The position numbers were made by a program, and so were the translations under genes. From Rutstroemia sp. NJR-2017a BVV2 (Eukaryota; Ascomycota; Leotiomycetes; Helotiales; Rutstroemiaceae): DNA of 64,000 bases. Positions 45,010 to 57,489 of the stretch are shown in pieces. The DNA is taken from NCBI GenBank assembly GCA_002946415.1, contig NJPS01000041.1, forward strand, positions 620,001-684,000, written 5' to 3'. Each line of letters starts with the position of its first letter. The stretch's first letter is position 1. The notes under the pieces are model-generated. The model saw nothing but the letters and a program-made list of their open reading frames with translations. It was not told the DNA's origin and made no database searches.

Positions 45010-45561
45010 CTAGCGGACTTTGTTAATTCTTTGTTTTCCGTTAGTATCAAAGGGCTTCGTGAATCCAATGTAACCCTCAGTTCCAATTACTTTAAACAAG
45101 GTCTGAAAATTCTGAGTATCATGGTTTTCTACCTTCTCATCAAGCTTCTTCTCTGTCTGATGAGACTTGGTCTTGCAGCCGTCACAATCTGATTTACAGG
45201 CAACGGTAGAGCTCGTGGGCGCTCCATCGTCATTGCCGTCCTCGCCATTGAGGTATGCGAGGAACTCCTCCCTGTACTCAGGTTTGATGTGGGCTTTGAA
45301 TGATCCGAGAATACACTCGATATCTATCAAATCAGAGTCGGCGGTACCTTCCTTCATGTTGGACTTGTCGCCTTCCGTATTTTTCCCTTGGGTGGGAAGA
45401 GATATTTTTGCCTGTGTCTGGTGAAAATCTACTTTCTTTACATTACCTAAATCGCCCCCGAGAAGGCTGGTGTTCTTGGAGCTGAAAAAAACGGGTAAAT
45501 TGAGAGTAGCAGGGCGTGAAGTCCTGAGTTTACCCATAATGGTGCGAGGAAAACCGATCAT
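45010..45561 (-). CDS. Unknown 183-residue protein
   Basis: A single-exon ORF, not recognised. It carries an acidic central region (DSDLIDIECILGSFKAHIKP, then EFLAYLNGEDGNDDG) followed by a small Cys cluster CKSDCDGCK and a Lys/Glu-rich stretch. The end has VIGTEGYIGFTKPF. The Cys cluster might bind metal, but no family is identifiable. The first ATG is used; a second lies at residue 9. Support is limited to protein-like composition and an uninterrupted frame. Confidence 0.45.
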   Translation of the reverse strand: MIGFPRTIMGKLRTSRPATLNLPVFFSSKNTSLLGGDLGNVKKVDFHQTQAKISLPTQGKNTEGDKSNMKEGTADSDLIDIECILGSFKAHIKPEYREEFLAYLNGEDGNDDGAPTSSTVACKSDCDGCKTKSHQTEKKLDEKVENHDTQNFQTLFKVIGTEGYIGFTKPFDTNGKQRINKVR

Positions 45562-46524
45562 GATGGCGATTTATCTGTGAATTTTTATCTTAAGGTAGTA
45601 ATTTACTGGACTGTAGAATAGATATGATGAATCGTTTTGGTGTCGTTGATATGAAAGTCAGGGTTAATCGTAGATTTTAGAAAGGCTATATAGACCATCC
45701 TCCGGCACTGTTTGACTATCGCATGTGCTGGGCTGAACAATTGTTACCCGCTCAGGCTCGTTGAACAACCAGAATTCATAACAACGTTTGCTGCGCCAAA
45801 ACTCAGTTGTATATGTAGTTCAGTCAATGTTAAGTCATAGATTATGAAACGTGTTAACGTAAATCTCTTTGTGCTAATTATCTTTGGGAAGGAATGGTTT
45901 GAAAAGTGTCGTAGCAGTGAGTCCTAGAGGGTCGCGTGTGCTCCGTGAGTTTCGGCAGACACCCCATGAAAGGGGTGTTAGGATCGGTATCATGTGACAT
46001 GGCCAAACACCACGGGGCAAGAGGCTTTCAACATCACGAGGCAAGAAGAAAGCAAATACTTATGTCCTAGATATATTCATAGCTTTCGTGTCTATGTTAT
46101 CCAGGGGTTGCGGCTTGGACCACTTGTAAACCGTTGCAGTTAGTGCAAAGATGGACCGGAGTTGGATACAAAATGGGGTGAATACTGCTCGATTTTACAG
46201 TGAAACACTTGCAGCAAATATCGATAAGAACGAACGTCCAAATCCTTATGGTCTATTTTGTTGTGAGAAACATTGGCGCCATCGTGAGATGTTGCTGCAA
46301 GATTATTCAGACTTCATAAGTGACTCACCATACCATCCGTGCCTTTATCGAGATAGGCCTAGGCTGTTGCATGTAAGCGCTACTGTAAAGCCCAGACCAG
46401 ACGCGCCTAGAACCTGCCCTCCTAGTTAAAGGCAACATGCCCACCTTCGCGCGTGAAATGCATCGCATCTTCGTACTAGAAAATCCTACATGAGAGATGT
46501 AAAGGTATTTGGTACTGTGAGATT
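45562..46524. other. Divergent gap before Zn2Cys6 gene
   Basis: Holds the promoters of the unknown minus-strand gene and the Zn2Cys6 gene. A 92-codon plus-strand ORF at 46151-46429 is unsupported. Confidence 0.4.
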
Positions 46525-48792
46525 ATGTCAACGAACTCGTCGGCAACCACGGTACCACCCAGTCAACCACAGCCTCGGCGAAGAAAGCGCAAAGACCAGG
46601 CTTGCGAACCATGCCGGAAAGCCAAAACGCGTTGCGATCATACCGTACCAATCTGTTTAAGATGCCAGCGGAAGGGTGCAGCGGCAAGGTGTATATACCT
46701 GTCTTCTGACTCCAATACTCGGGCGTCTACACCTCACACCTCAAGCTTGGATGGTCAGATTAATCATCGCGATGGCAATGACTCGGTTGGAAACGCCACA
46801 ACCTCACCGATAGCAACGCCAGCTCCCCCATTCGTTCCATCGGCGGCATTCTTTGGTCCTACAAGCTTTTCCGCCTCCTTTCTTGAGCATGGAAACGACT
46901 TTGTCGCTGAAGGGGAAATCACAGGAGATGCAGGAAGCATGCTGTCTCCAAACTCTAACCTTACCACCCCCACTTCTGTCAATGTATATCCTAGCGATAA
47001 ACAAACACTGCGCTTATCTCTAGGCGTTAAGATTTTGAGCCAGCTTCCTACCCAAGCTACATGTGAAGAGCTCATGGAGACATACACGGCGAAGGGCATA
47101 GAGTACGCTTTTCATCAGCCAACGGTTCTGTATTGCATGAAGTCTTTTTGGGCGACATTCGGACATAATCTAAAGCACCCGAGGAAGGTTGAAAAGCTAC
47201 AAGACATCGCCCAACTCTTGACGAGAAATACCAGCCAGTCATTAGAAGATGCTGAGGATGGTAGAGCATGGTTATCATCGATGTCGGGGCAGAGGTTTAG
47301 GTGGGAAATACTCGGCATATTATTTTGTGTTCTAGGCTGGGTCGCTGCGAAGTTGAAGAGCAAGGAACAAGAAACTTTCCTTGAGATTCAATCAGGCAAT
47401 CGAAACCAAAGGTTTGGCTTTATCTTGGAAATGCTCGAATGCGCGGAAGGCTGCTTGAGTATTTGCAGTGACTTGGATGTAGGGAATATCTTAATGGTAA
47501 GCTTGCTGTGGAAAACAAACACGCTGGAAAGTCTATGTAAAGGTGACACATGTAAGTGAGGCTGGTTATTCAGAATATTCTCGTTAGGCTAACACCCATT
47601 TCCAGCTCTGAAAACATGGAGAAGGCAGGGCGAAATTGTTAATGCCGTTACCGGGCTAGGGTTTCACCACCGCCCACAGCAGCCAAATATCCCTGTTTCG
47701 ACTACTTTGGAAATGAAACGACGTGTATTCGCGGCTGTATTCTCCAACGATAAGACTTTGTCAAATTTTGCTGGTCGACCTCCGAGCCTTAGTCATCGAT
47801 ATAACGCTTGCCCCCTGCCTCTGGACCTTCCAGACGAGATCCTCCTTGCCGATAAGCATACACTCCAAGAGGCCGCACAGAAGCTTGATTCGGATGGATG
47901 GAATGTCGACATGACCATTAGTCCTGCTTCAAGGATTCGAGCGGCTGTGCTCTACGCCATGATAATGGACGAAGTACTTGAAATATCCCTAGGGAATGAT
48001 GCTCAATTTTCCGAAGCTCGACTGCTGTGAGTTTTCGAGCATTCCAGAATGGGCGGAATGGACTAACTTTCACAGAGACATCCGTCGTCGTAACGATGAG
48101 ATTCAAGAAAAACTACCTCCTTGGCTTCGTATATCCAACGTTAAATCGAGCTCGAATAACATGGAATGGATGCAGACAGCACTCAAATTTGTCGGACTTC
48201 AATGTAGCTTCTTGATCGAGCAAGCTTTCGTCAAACGAGCCAAAGGAGACCATCAACGTCTGCTAGATGTAGCCAGACAACTGCTTGCTATGACTGTGTC
48301 GATATGGACAGCCAAGGACCACTTTCTTTCTTACTTTAGCGACAATGACTGGGTCGTAAGTTTCTATCCTACGCAAGTTTATCAACTTCAATGACTGACT
48401 GATCACAGATCATGTGTTATGGAATTCCGTCCGCGGGTGTAATTTGCGTTGAACTCCTTAACCAAATGGAAGCACCTCATCTACCGCACTCTTACCTCCC
48501 ACGGTCCGAAGTTATACAAAACTTAAGTCTCTTAGTTGGCTTTCTCGACTGGGTACGACCAAATGCACCGAATGCAGGATTATGTGGCCGCATGCTACAG
48601 ATCGTCAGGAGAACCTTGGATAAAATTCTAGATGGCCCGGCGCCGTCCAGTGCACCACCAAGAGCCAACAATGCTGTATCCACCTCTACGACAGATACCG
48701 AATATGGATCTATGCAGTTAGATGATTTAGATTGGCTGAATACAATAGACTGGACTACTGGACCATTTGTGGACTTCAGCATGGATCAATAA
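46525..48792 (+). CDS. Zn2Cys6 transcription factor with fungal-specific middle homology region
   Basis: Four exons (46525-47551, 47606-48026, 48076-48355, 48409-48792) join in frame to 703 residues. The zinc cluster has Cys at 27, 30, 37, 44, 47 and 56 (CX2CX6CX6CX2CX8C) preceded by PRRRKRKDQ, a likely nuclear-localisation signal. A Ser/Thr/Pro-rich linker follows, then the Fungal_trans region: YAFHQPTVLYC, GWVAAKLKS and, across the first junction, GDTS-LKTWRRQGEIVNAVTGLGFH, then FSNDKTLSNFAGRPPSLSH. The intron at 48027-48075 is only 49 nt but has an ideal ACTAAC branch site and removes an in-frame stop. The C-terminal end is acidic (QLDDLDWLNTIDWTTGPF) and could be an activation domain. It is a nuclear regulator; no target is evident nearby. 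Confidence 0.88.
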
Positions 48793-49753
48793 TTTACATA
48801 TCATATCTATCAGCATTTCATCGGCCCAGATATAGAGATACAAGACAATGTACATACTCCTATATATAATTTGCGTCTTCTCGTCGCCTCTGTAATACAA
48901 TACCTGCTGCAATAAAACTATTACTTTGCATAAGCTGTGTGAAGGATAAAGAGATAATCCTCAAGCAGAAAATCAAGTAATCTGGAGGAAAGATAAATCG
49001 CACAGGTGGTGGCGGCGGAATAATAACTTGCAATGTCAATTGGGTGGAAGAGGTCGGGACCATTCCAGCGACGTAAAAACTCTGCGTTTCTGACCACCAT
49101 GATCTTCCATAATGTTTCATATACTGAATATAACTTCTAGGATCGTTCGAAACATGTCCCCGCGCGCTCGAGTTTTAAAACCCGCTATAATGTGCATGTA
49201 CCGGCGTCAGCACCTACCATACAAACCCCACGAAACCATTCTTTTCGACTGTGTATGATGACATATGTGACGCAGGTATCATCTTCACTGAAATCCTTCC
49301 CGAATGTTGGGTGCTGAAGTTGCCCAAGTGGCCAGTTTTGGAGGGCGCGTAACGCCCTCGAGGTCGTTGCCGTGGCCTTGACGGATTACTATTTCGCGCC
49401 TCCACTTATGGCTCAATTTGTTTTAAAGGGGGCACGTCACCTCATTTCATCTCATCCCATGAAGCTAACTTGATCTCGAAATTTTATATTAGTGCTTCGA
49501 TCTAAATACCCGCGCTCCTCATGTCTGGTTTTTCTTATCAAGCACGACCTGTTCGTCGGTTTTTCTCGGATTGTTACTGGAAAGTTATTTTCTTAGTTGT
49601 GGATATTATTGTTGAGAAATATAGGTAATTTCACAGATGAAGGGGTTTTCTTCTACGAATCTAGAAGATAGTTCGTTGCGCAGAGATATTTCTTCGAGTA
49701 TGTTCCTAATCTCACCGACTTTGGTTGTAGCGCCCTTCCTTTCCCGATGACTG
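48793..49753. other. Intergenic, nothing recognised
   Basis: About 960 nt. Short ORFs on the minus strand (for example 48860-49120) have no motif. Confidence 0.4.
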
Positions 49754-50267
49754 ATGAGAATAGAAATTATGGATGGTTCTCGCACAATGAGTCTCTCGAA
49801 CTGCGAAAGTAGCATATCTGGCGGTTCGACGACCGTGGCAGGCACCGTTCGACGGGACCAGAATTCCAGTTCATTCGATTCCCAGGTATGCGCAAATAAG
49901 ATCCTACAGACCGAGTTTGTTGTCCCTATTTACTAACTATATGTTGCAGTCCAGAAAACAAAGAGGTGCAAAGAATATTGCAGAACAAACTGCTTTCACG
50001 ACACACAATGTCCAGCCGTCGGTCGTCAAGGACCGCGCAGCCTTGGAACAGCTAGTTGTCACACACCGAGAATGCAAGGAAGCGAGGAGCATTGGCCAAA
50101 TCCTCGACTCGAGCAACATAGGAAGGAAAAGCTTAATATCTATCACGACTGAAGATCTGGAACTAGCGAGCCCAATTGCGGATTTTATCCTTGGCAGTCC
50201 TTTGGAAGGTTTATCAAACGAGCGTGAAAGAGCGGGGCATCTTGGGTATCGACTGCATGCCTTGTAA
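49754..50267 (+). CDS. Small unknown protein, two exons
   Basis: Exons 49754-49885 and 49950-50267 join in phase 0 to 149 residues, across a 64-nt GTATGC...TTGCAG intron with a clear CTAAC branch site. The start could also be the ATG at 49769. The protein is Ser-rich at first (CESSISGGSTTVAG), then Lys/Arg-rich, then helical with ALEQLVVTHRECKEARSIGQIL. No domain is recognised. The good splice signals and matching frames are the main evidence that it is real. Confidence 0.5.
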
Positions 50268-50758
50268 GCAGTGGCTAGAGCGGCTATAAGTTAGTGCCTA
50301 GAGTCTGAATGGAGCGGGCTCTAGGTGGGAGTCTTGGGTGTGAGACTGTGGACATAGATATAGCTCATGTACAGAAAATTGTGGGAGATTAAGAGCTCAT
50401 AAATTAAGCCGAGAAGGTGAAAGTGCGCTTGTCTGTTTTGGAGGTCTTGAAGAGGAGATGGGCCAATCTGAATTGAAAGAATCATGATCACTTGCTCAAT
50501 GCAATAAATCAATCGAGAATGCACAATACAAGAAATGACCACTACACGAGAGTAATGCTCCAATTTGATTCTTCACCACCATTTTTCATTTTATCCTAAA
50601 TCGTCCTACTCAAACAATGCAATGAAAAGGAATTAACTAAAGTACAAATCTCCTCACCCCCAAGAAACTATGCAAACCAATCCATGCAAAACCAAGTTCA
50701 TATACCGTCTAAAATCCGCCACATGCAGCCATTATACCCATCATGATTCCCATGTCAT
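50268..50758. other. Convergent gap, nothing recognised
   Basis: About 490 nt between convergent ends. No feature supported. Confidence 0.4.
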
Positions 50759-53262
50759 CTAAGCATCCACAAATCTAGCCAATCTTCCATTAACAGATCT
50801 CTTGGCGTAACCGCCCTTAACTCCAATACAATAAGCATTTCCAATAACCAGCTTACAATCAGAGCCCATAGCTGGGTTCCAGGTCAACAGTTGAGATGCA
50901 GTGACACCATACTGGTTCTCGATGTTCGGGCAAGAGCACTCAGCATCCTCGATCACAACCCATTTGTTACAAGTGGAGATGGTGCCTGTGGCGGTTGGGG
51001 CAGGAGCACCGCCAGAGACGGACGATCCAACGACGACCTTGCTGGTGGAGGAAGACTTCACGGCTGAGGAAGAGGCAGAAGAGGTGATGTGTGCCTTAGC
51101 AGTGGTGGATGCAGTCGCGCTGCCGCTGAGAGAGATACCAAGAACGGAGGAGCTGGCGACAGAGCCGGATGTTGCGGAGACCTTGCCAGCGCTGACGCTG
51201 GAGGTGATGGTTGACTTAAGACTGGTAGTTGCGCTGCTGTAGCCGTAGCCCTCCTCGGTGGAGCTAGATGAGATCTTCTTTGTGGTGGAAACACCGGAGC
51301 TGGGTGCGATAGAACCACTTGTTACAGTGCTCTTGATCGCAGATGATGATCCTGATTGGCGAACGATGGTAGAAGACGAAGAAGCACCTGCTCCATATGA
51401 GTGAACAGAAGAAACGCGGGCGCTAGAGGAGCGGACAGAAGAAGCGCCGGCGCTGTACGAGTGGGCGGAGGAGACTCCAGAGCCGTATGAGTGGATAGAA
51501 GATACTGGGGTACTGGTCTGCTTCGATGTGATCGTGGATGTTCCACCACTTCCAACAATCTTGGTAGATGATGAAATACCAGACCCAATAACTCTCGAGG
51601 ATGAGGAGACGCCACTTCCGGAAATCTTTGAGGATGAAACAGTAGTGCTCAGAACAACGCCTGAAGAAATCTTTGTAGTTGAGATGAGAGTGCTGGAAGG
51701 CGCAGATGAAGTGCTCAATGAAGATAAGGTGGAAGAAGAGCTCGAAACTGGGACAGTGCCAACAGTCTTGACGGGGACACCAGATGCGGCAGCTGCGAGA
51801 GTTGGACCAAGAGGGAAACATTTGTTGATAGGTTTAATCAATGCATCGTTCTGGTAGATCGTGTGGTTTGCCTTCCAGTCCTTGGTTCCCTTGGATTCAG
51901 TGTAGACACCAAGACCAAGATTAACACCGACAGTGCAGTCGAAGGTTACACCGAAGACATCGGCTGAACCAGGGCAAGCACCTTGAGTGTTGAACTCAGC
52001 ACCGAGATCAATCTTGACGTCCGGAACTCTGAGATACACTCCACCACCGAAGCCATACTTGCCGAGAATGGTAAGACCGATATCAACACCCATCTCGACG
52101 TACATTTCCAATTGACCATCAACCTCGACGCTGACCTTGGGCTCTTGAGGAGTAATAGTTGGGACCCATCCGTTTGAGCTGGAATCCACACCGGTTATAC
52201 CAAGAACAGCCGATGAAGAGTCAGGAATAGCGATATTGACGCCGGCACTGATTGAAGCAGAGCCATGGATCCCGCTCAAACCGAAATGAGCATCTACGCT
52301 GAACTGAGGACCGACAACAAGAATGCCTGGAATCTGCCATCCCGGAAGACCGGCTGTAATCAAGTTCCAATCCTTTTCCCATCCGCTACCCAAGGTACCA
52401 GAAACGTCAAAGCCGAGAGCCAAGGTTGCTCCAACACCTTGTGGAGTGGCAGAGATGGAGATAGACTTGACACCAGTTGGGATTTTGAGAAAAGTGGAGA
52501 GAACGATCTTTCCGACAACGTTGATTTGACCGGTGGTGCCACAATTGGGGCAACTAATAGAGAAGTCAAGGCCGCTGTTAGTAGTCTTGCTGAATAAGAC
52601 CTGAGGAAGGCTATGGGCAAGGCTGATACCGAAAGACTTTTCGAGAGTGTCATCTCTCTTGGAAACAGTAGACGGGATAGCACCGAATTCAATGACCGAG
52701 TTACCGGCAACGACATCCCAGGTTGAGAGGGTAGCATTGAAATTGACAATGAATTTCTCCTGATCATATTGGTCGACGTTCCTGACAATCCATGGTTGTC
52801 TACCACTCTCGGCAGAAGAAGCACAATCACCCCAGTTGTTGATCATGAAGAAAGTACGGTTTTCAGCGAAGTTGACCCAGGACCAGTCTGCAATAGCTTC
52901 TTGGAATGTTGCGTTATTCTTGAATCGGAGGACGAGATCGCCGTCGCACTGGACCTCGGCCAAATCATCGGCGAAGTATTCGGTAGAGATGACAAGCTCA
53001 GTCTCGCCGGTGTTCAACGTCACATTGACGAAGGTGGAGCCTGGATATGTCAGCTAGAGATAAGTCTTGGTCACACACAGAATCGCATACCGTTTGGTGA
53101 ACCCCAAATAAGACTGAGCTCATCCTGAAGGGTGACAGTGGATGGAGCATCTCTTCTCTGAAGACCCAAATCCTTTGGATGATAAGGAATGAGGGTTTCG
53201 GTTTGGGCAGTTACGCCCTGCCATAAAGACAATGCCGCAAGGGCAACGAAAGAGTGACGCAT
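50759..53262 (-). CDS. Secreted protein with Ser-rich stalk and C-terminal LysM
   Basis: Two exons (53262-53091 and 53040-50759) join in frame to 817 residues. The signal peptide is clear (MRHSFVALAALSLWQGVTA). Residues ~30-450 form a beta-rich ectodomain with repeated Gly/Ser/Val patterns, a SISCPNCGTTGQINV segment and several Asn-X-Ser/Thr sites; I do not recognise the fold. A long Ser/Thr stalk (~455-735) is probably O-mannosylated. The C-terminus carries one LysM-like module: CNKWVVIEDAECSCPNIENQYG, then TWNPAMGSDC and AYCIGV. LysM binds chitin or related N-acetylglucosamine polymers. No GPI signal or membrane anchor follows, so it is likely secreted or wall-bound. LysM proteins act in wall remodelling or in hiding chitin from host receptors, but neither role can be shown here. 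Confidence 0.85.
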
Positions 53263-55464
53263 GGTATGAATCGTATTACAGAACCTCTTTCAAAAAGAAC
53301 GAAAAGATAATAGGAAGATGCGAAAAGTGAAAATAGTATTAACCACACCCAGACTCAATGAATGAATGAAACGGATCAGAGGATCCTAGGAAAAGAAAAA
53401 TGAATGAATGAAGAGATGCCTCGAAAAGAATGTGATGATGAGAGAAGTGAAGATCGAAATACTGACCGTCACTCACCTATCTTATATACTGAAGTATGGC
53501 ATCTTCGACGCAGCTCTACACCTCTAAAAAGATTATCAGATCTCATCCAGGGCAATTTGCTTTGCTGATAGAAGGATCCTATCGCTGATCTGCCAAGCAC
53601 AGTTCACAACCTTGCGCAAGCTTCTTGTCATACCAAGCGGGAGGGCACAGGATTCGAGTTTGACATCTCGAGGTATTCGGCATCACGAGGCTGGTGAAGA
53701 ATGTGAGGGCGAGCAGGAAGGATGGCCTCAGGGGACATTAGGTGTATTCCTTCCATACTAATTACGACCATCCTCCCGCATCACCCACGTGAGAAAAAAG
53801 GTATATAGGATGATCAAACTCCGACATGGCTGCCCATTTCAGCCTCAACTTCTCCACCGGCTTGGAAGGAGCATAAATTTCATTAGGTACGAAGTTGAAA
53901 AGGGAAAGCAGTTCAAGAATAGATACTTCTAATCCTCAGTTGAATGCCAGACAGTGAAGATAGGGTTGCATAAGGATGCCGAAGGAAGAATGTGGACACA
54001 AGGGAGATACCATACCTTAATCTTAAACGGGGCTGGCCGTGAAGATGGCCAGTAAAGCGAAAGAACAAGAGGTTTAGTGGCGCTGATTCAGGTACAGGAA
54101 GGCAGAGCTAGTCCGCACTGGTCAATTAGTGCTTATGCTTATTACCCCTAGGCGTTTGAGAGCATCCCCACAAAAGCAACTTTACCCCTCGCGCGAGGCA
54201 ACGGTTTTTGTGCTTTCCAAGCTGAGATGGATGACGGTTGATACTGGAGCATTGGAGAAAGATCGAATTTTGGAGACTGTACCGACGGGAGTGTTCATTG
54301 CTGAGGTTACCTTTTGTGATTGCATTACTGTACAACGCAGCAGCTAACTGAGTGATCTTACAGCAGCGATCAACTCGTACTTACGAATCCTGTAATGATA
54401 CCATTCCATTAAATCGGCTCGGCATGACTTTTGGCCTACAGCTTTTGCCTGCAGTATGTAGAGTGCAATATCATGTCATTCCACCAGTCGCCGCCGGGTA
54501 CAACGTCGGATAATCATATCATACTATCTAGGACAGTCCATACGGAATCGGCATAGAAGAGAATGAATAACAATGGAAGGAATAGAAGTCATCAGATTGG
54601 GGGCCTTTCCGCAATCCTATATTTCAGTTAGTAATACCTTAGCACAGGGGGAGGTGGGGCTTGAGAAGTTATTTTGAGTGCAATTGGTGCATGCAGTACG
54701 AAGGCGTATGCGAAGGATTGAAGCGAAAGAGCTCGATTACATAGAAAAGCTTCTTAGTCATACTTACCCCTTTGGGAAATGCGAAGTAACCATATGTCTT
54801 CACCTTACTAGAGCTTTGGCGTACCATTCGTTACCGATTCGATGGGAAACAGAAAACAGCCAATCATCGTATCCTACCATCGTAGCATCGCCCTGTAGAA
54901 GCCTGCAAGGAACGAAAACGACTGCGACGGTGCATAGCCTGAACACAACCATTAAGCTGTGTGCCGGTGATTGCGTCTGATTACACCTCGGTATTAATAG
55001 AATCCTTTCCAACACGCCATGATGTCGCGTTATGCCAGCTGAGAAGGGGCAGAGGATCGTTACTAGAATTCGAGGGTACAGAGTAAACAAAGAAAGTTCA
55101 AAAAGAACATGCAATCCTCACCTTCCAAGACTTCCTCATCAACATTCGTTTTCTTTCCCTTGTCTGGTAGAGCTCTTCTAATAATTTCATTTCCTGTACT
55201 CGAGATTCAATTCGTCCTGTTTCCAATTCACTCAGCTCAGTTGGTCAGCTTGTTGGTCATCTTGTTGGTTAGTCTCTCACCGCCGACAATTAAAATTACC
55301 TCCGCCACAATCATCTAATTCACCATTGAAGTCGTCGCCTTTCTCTCCTTATTTAAGCCAAGACCTCTCTCGTTCTTTCCATCTTTCGAACCCAATCCTT
55401 TACAAAGTCAACTTTCAAGCTCCATCCCAACCATCACTTCGAATCACATAACCAAATCGTCAAG
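53263..55464. other. 2.2-kb gap without a supported gene
   Basis: Divergent gap upstream of the LysM-tailed gene and the GPI-like gene. Many short ORFs occur (54126-54347, 54678-55114, 55109-55318) but none has a motif or splice partner. A leader rich in C and A precedes the ATG at 55465. Confidence 0.45.
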
Positions 55465-56106
55465 ATGAGCTGCTCACTCGAAAACAACCCAACGCTCTTC
55501 CCAGCTTCCGCACTGGGAAGCGACGACTACGCGAACGTCTGTACCGTTTCCAACATCACCTCTAATTCCGCCGCCCAGAGTCTGTTATCCAGCTGCTGTG
55601 GTTCAGCTCCAGTCACAACATGGTTCGATGGTTGCTACAGCTACTGCAACATCACTGGCAGCGCTGCTCAAAGCACCTGGGAGTCCTGCTTCAAAGCTGG
55701 TTCTGCCTCCAATGGTCTCGACTATGACTGTACTGATGGTAGCGATCCATTTTCCCCCAGCAGCTGGGTTACACTCAGTGCATCTGCCGGCTCTACCTAT
55801 ATGGGTGGATCTTCCGGTACTCTTGTTTTCCCCCTCACCACTGCGTCTGGGGCACCTTCGTCTGGTTCTGCTACAACCACTTCAGGTAGCCCTGCAGCCA
55901 CCGGTAACTCGACAGCTTCCGGATCTTCTGGATCTGCCGCTGCTCCTAAATCGACCTCCAGTGGAAAAGCTTCCGGCTCAGCCACAGCTACTGGCTCGGC
56001 TGCGAGCGCTTCTTCGACCAACAGTGCCGCCGGCCCAACCGTCAAGCAACTTTCCAAGGGCGTTGTCGCAGTTGTCGCACTTGCCTTTGTCGGACTCATG
56101 GCTTAG
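55465..56106 (+). CDS. Cys-containing protein with GPI-like tail
   Basis: A single-exon gene of 213 residues. Residues ~1-95 have eight or more Cys in a pattern with SCCGSAPVTTWFDGCYSYC, reminiscent of small fungal surface modules. A Ser/Thr/Gly/Ala-rich region (~100-190) follows, and then a hydrophobic C-terminus (GVVAVVALAFVGLMA) after small residues, a typical GPI-attachment signal. Oddly, no N-terminal signal peptide is present at this ATG, which is preceded by a good leader. Either secretion uses an unseen upstream exon or the tail is a membrane anchor. I do not recognise the Cys domain. A wall or plasma-membrane surface role is inferred only from composition. Confidence 0.7.
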   Translation: MSCSLENNPTLFPASALGSDDYANVCTVSNITSNSAAQSLLSSCCGSAPVTTWFDGCYSYCNITGSAAQSTWESCFKAGSASNGLDYDCTDGSDPFSPSSWVTLSASAGSTYMGGSSGTLVFPLTTASGAPSSGSATTTSGSPAATGNSTASGSSGSAAAPKSTSSGKASGSATATGSAASASSTNSAAGPTVKQLSKGVVAVVALAFVGLMA

Positions 56107-57489
56107 TTTTGCGGTGGAAGTACGCTGAGGAGTGGAAAGCGTCCAGCGGCTGAATGTAAAGACATAGATGGTAGCAAGATCGAACATGGTGGAGATCGAT
56201 GGATGGGTTATATGGGGTTCGTATTTTTTTCCTGGTAGATTGGGCATGATTTGCGGGCATAAGTGGTGCATAGCGACTTTTTAACTCCTTCGTGTGTATC
56301 AGTTTATTGAATCGAGTTTTGTGTCGGTTCCTACAATCTTGACTTTTCGACTTGTTCGTGCCTGTGTATGATGCTTCACGCGGCGCCAGTGAGACAGCTA
56401 GAACCCGAGCTGGTAGTTTCTCTTCCCATGGCCGGTACTGTATATGAGTGGCGCGGACGGTTTTCCTGCGACGAAAAAGCAAGTCCGATGCAACCTTACA
56501 AGGCGGTACCTGAAACCCCTGAAGCCAGTTGAATTTGCGCAGTGCGTTACATCGCAGAGGCATGCTCAGCCGCCCCAGCCACTGGGATTGTGTGGAAATA
56601 ATCCATCGTGTTTACCCATGAGACCGACGACTGTGTTTCCGCGTGTAGGTCATGTTGTTTATGTAGCGACAAGAATTTACGTTGCGGTCGGTGAGTCCGG
56701 TGACTGCCTGGTTCTATTCCAGGACACTACCCCCGGGAGCCCCGCACAGCCACTCGAGCCACTCACTGTAAGATTACCCCAGAGTCTCAAGCCTCACTAG
56801 CCCTACAGGACAGCTCTGCTAAGCTCGCTTTTTTCAGCGTCAAGTTTAACCAAATTCTTGTCAATCGCGGCATCGTAACGACGTTGGAAATCATTCAACA
56901 TTGTGCACACAAATATACTCGTCGGTACTACATCATTTATTCACCGGAAGACATTTTGAAGTTCAATCGATATTGGAACGAGCAGATGTCCTCCGCACGA
57001 ACTCGTTGGAGAAAAGGGACACCACGCTCTGTGTGGTTTGAAGATATCAAAACGATCAGATCATGCTAATGGTATTGGAATTGGTTGTTTTAGCTATGCG
57101 TGTGCATATGAAATCACTAGAAGGGAATGATATGTGGTAATATAACGAGATTTGAAATTGAAATGACTGGATGCAAACCGATAACTGTGGCATATAAGAT
57201 GTGATCTTCAACGAAGCAAGTTCTGCTTTGGAGGAATGTCTGAATAAGCACGTTATGGTGTATAAATCAACGCATTATGGGAAGCAGTAACGGAAAATAG
57301 ACCAGGGAGACACGTTGCAGGTCAAATGACGATGACACAGCATCCAATGCTGGGAAATTCTCGCAACCCAGTGTTGAGTGACAAGAATTAGATGCGAGGC
57401 AGGTACTCAGAACCTTCAAGTGAAGCGATAGAATGCGCTAGTTGAGTGACATCAGCCTCTGATACTCTCAGGCTCCGTGGTAGATGGTT
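56107..57489. other. Intergenic, no supported gene
   Basis: A 61-codon plus-strand ORF at 56884-57069 and a 118-codon one at 56444-56800 look protein-like in parts but have no family motif, start context or splice partner. Confidence 0.4.

Noticed and set aside
46151..46429. 92-codon ORF upstream of the second Zn2Cys6 gene
   Set aside because: No motif, no conserved start and it lies in the expected promoter region.
56444..57069. Possible gene fragments on the plus strand
   Set aside because: Short, unconnected frames without splice continuity or family resemblance.
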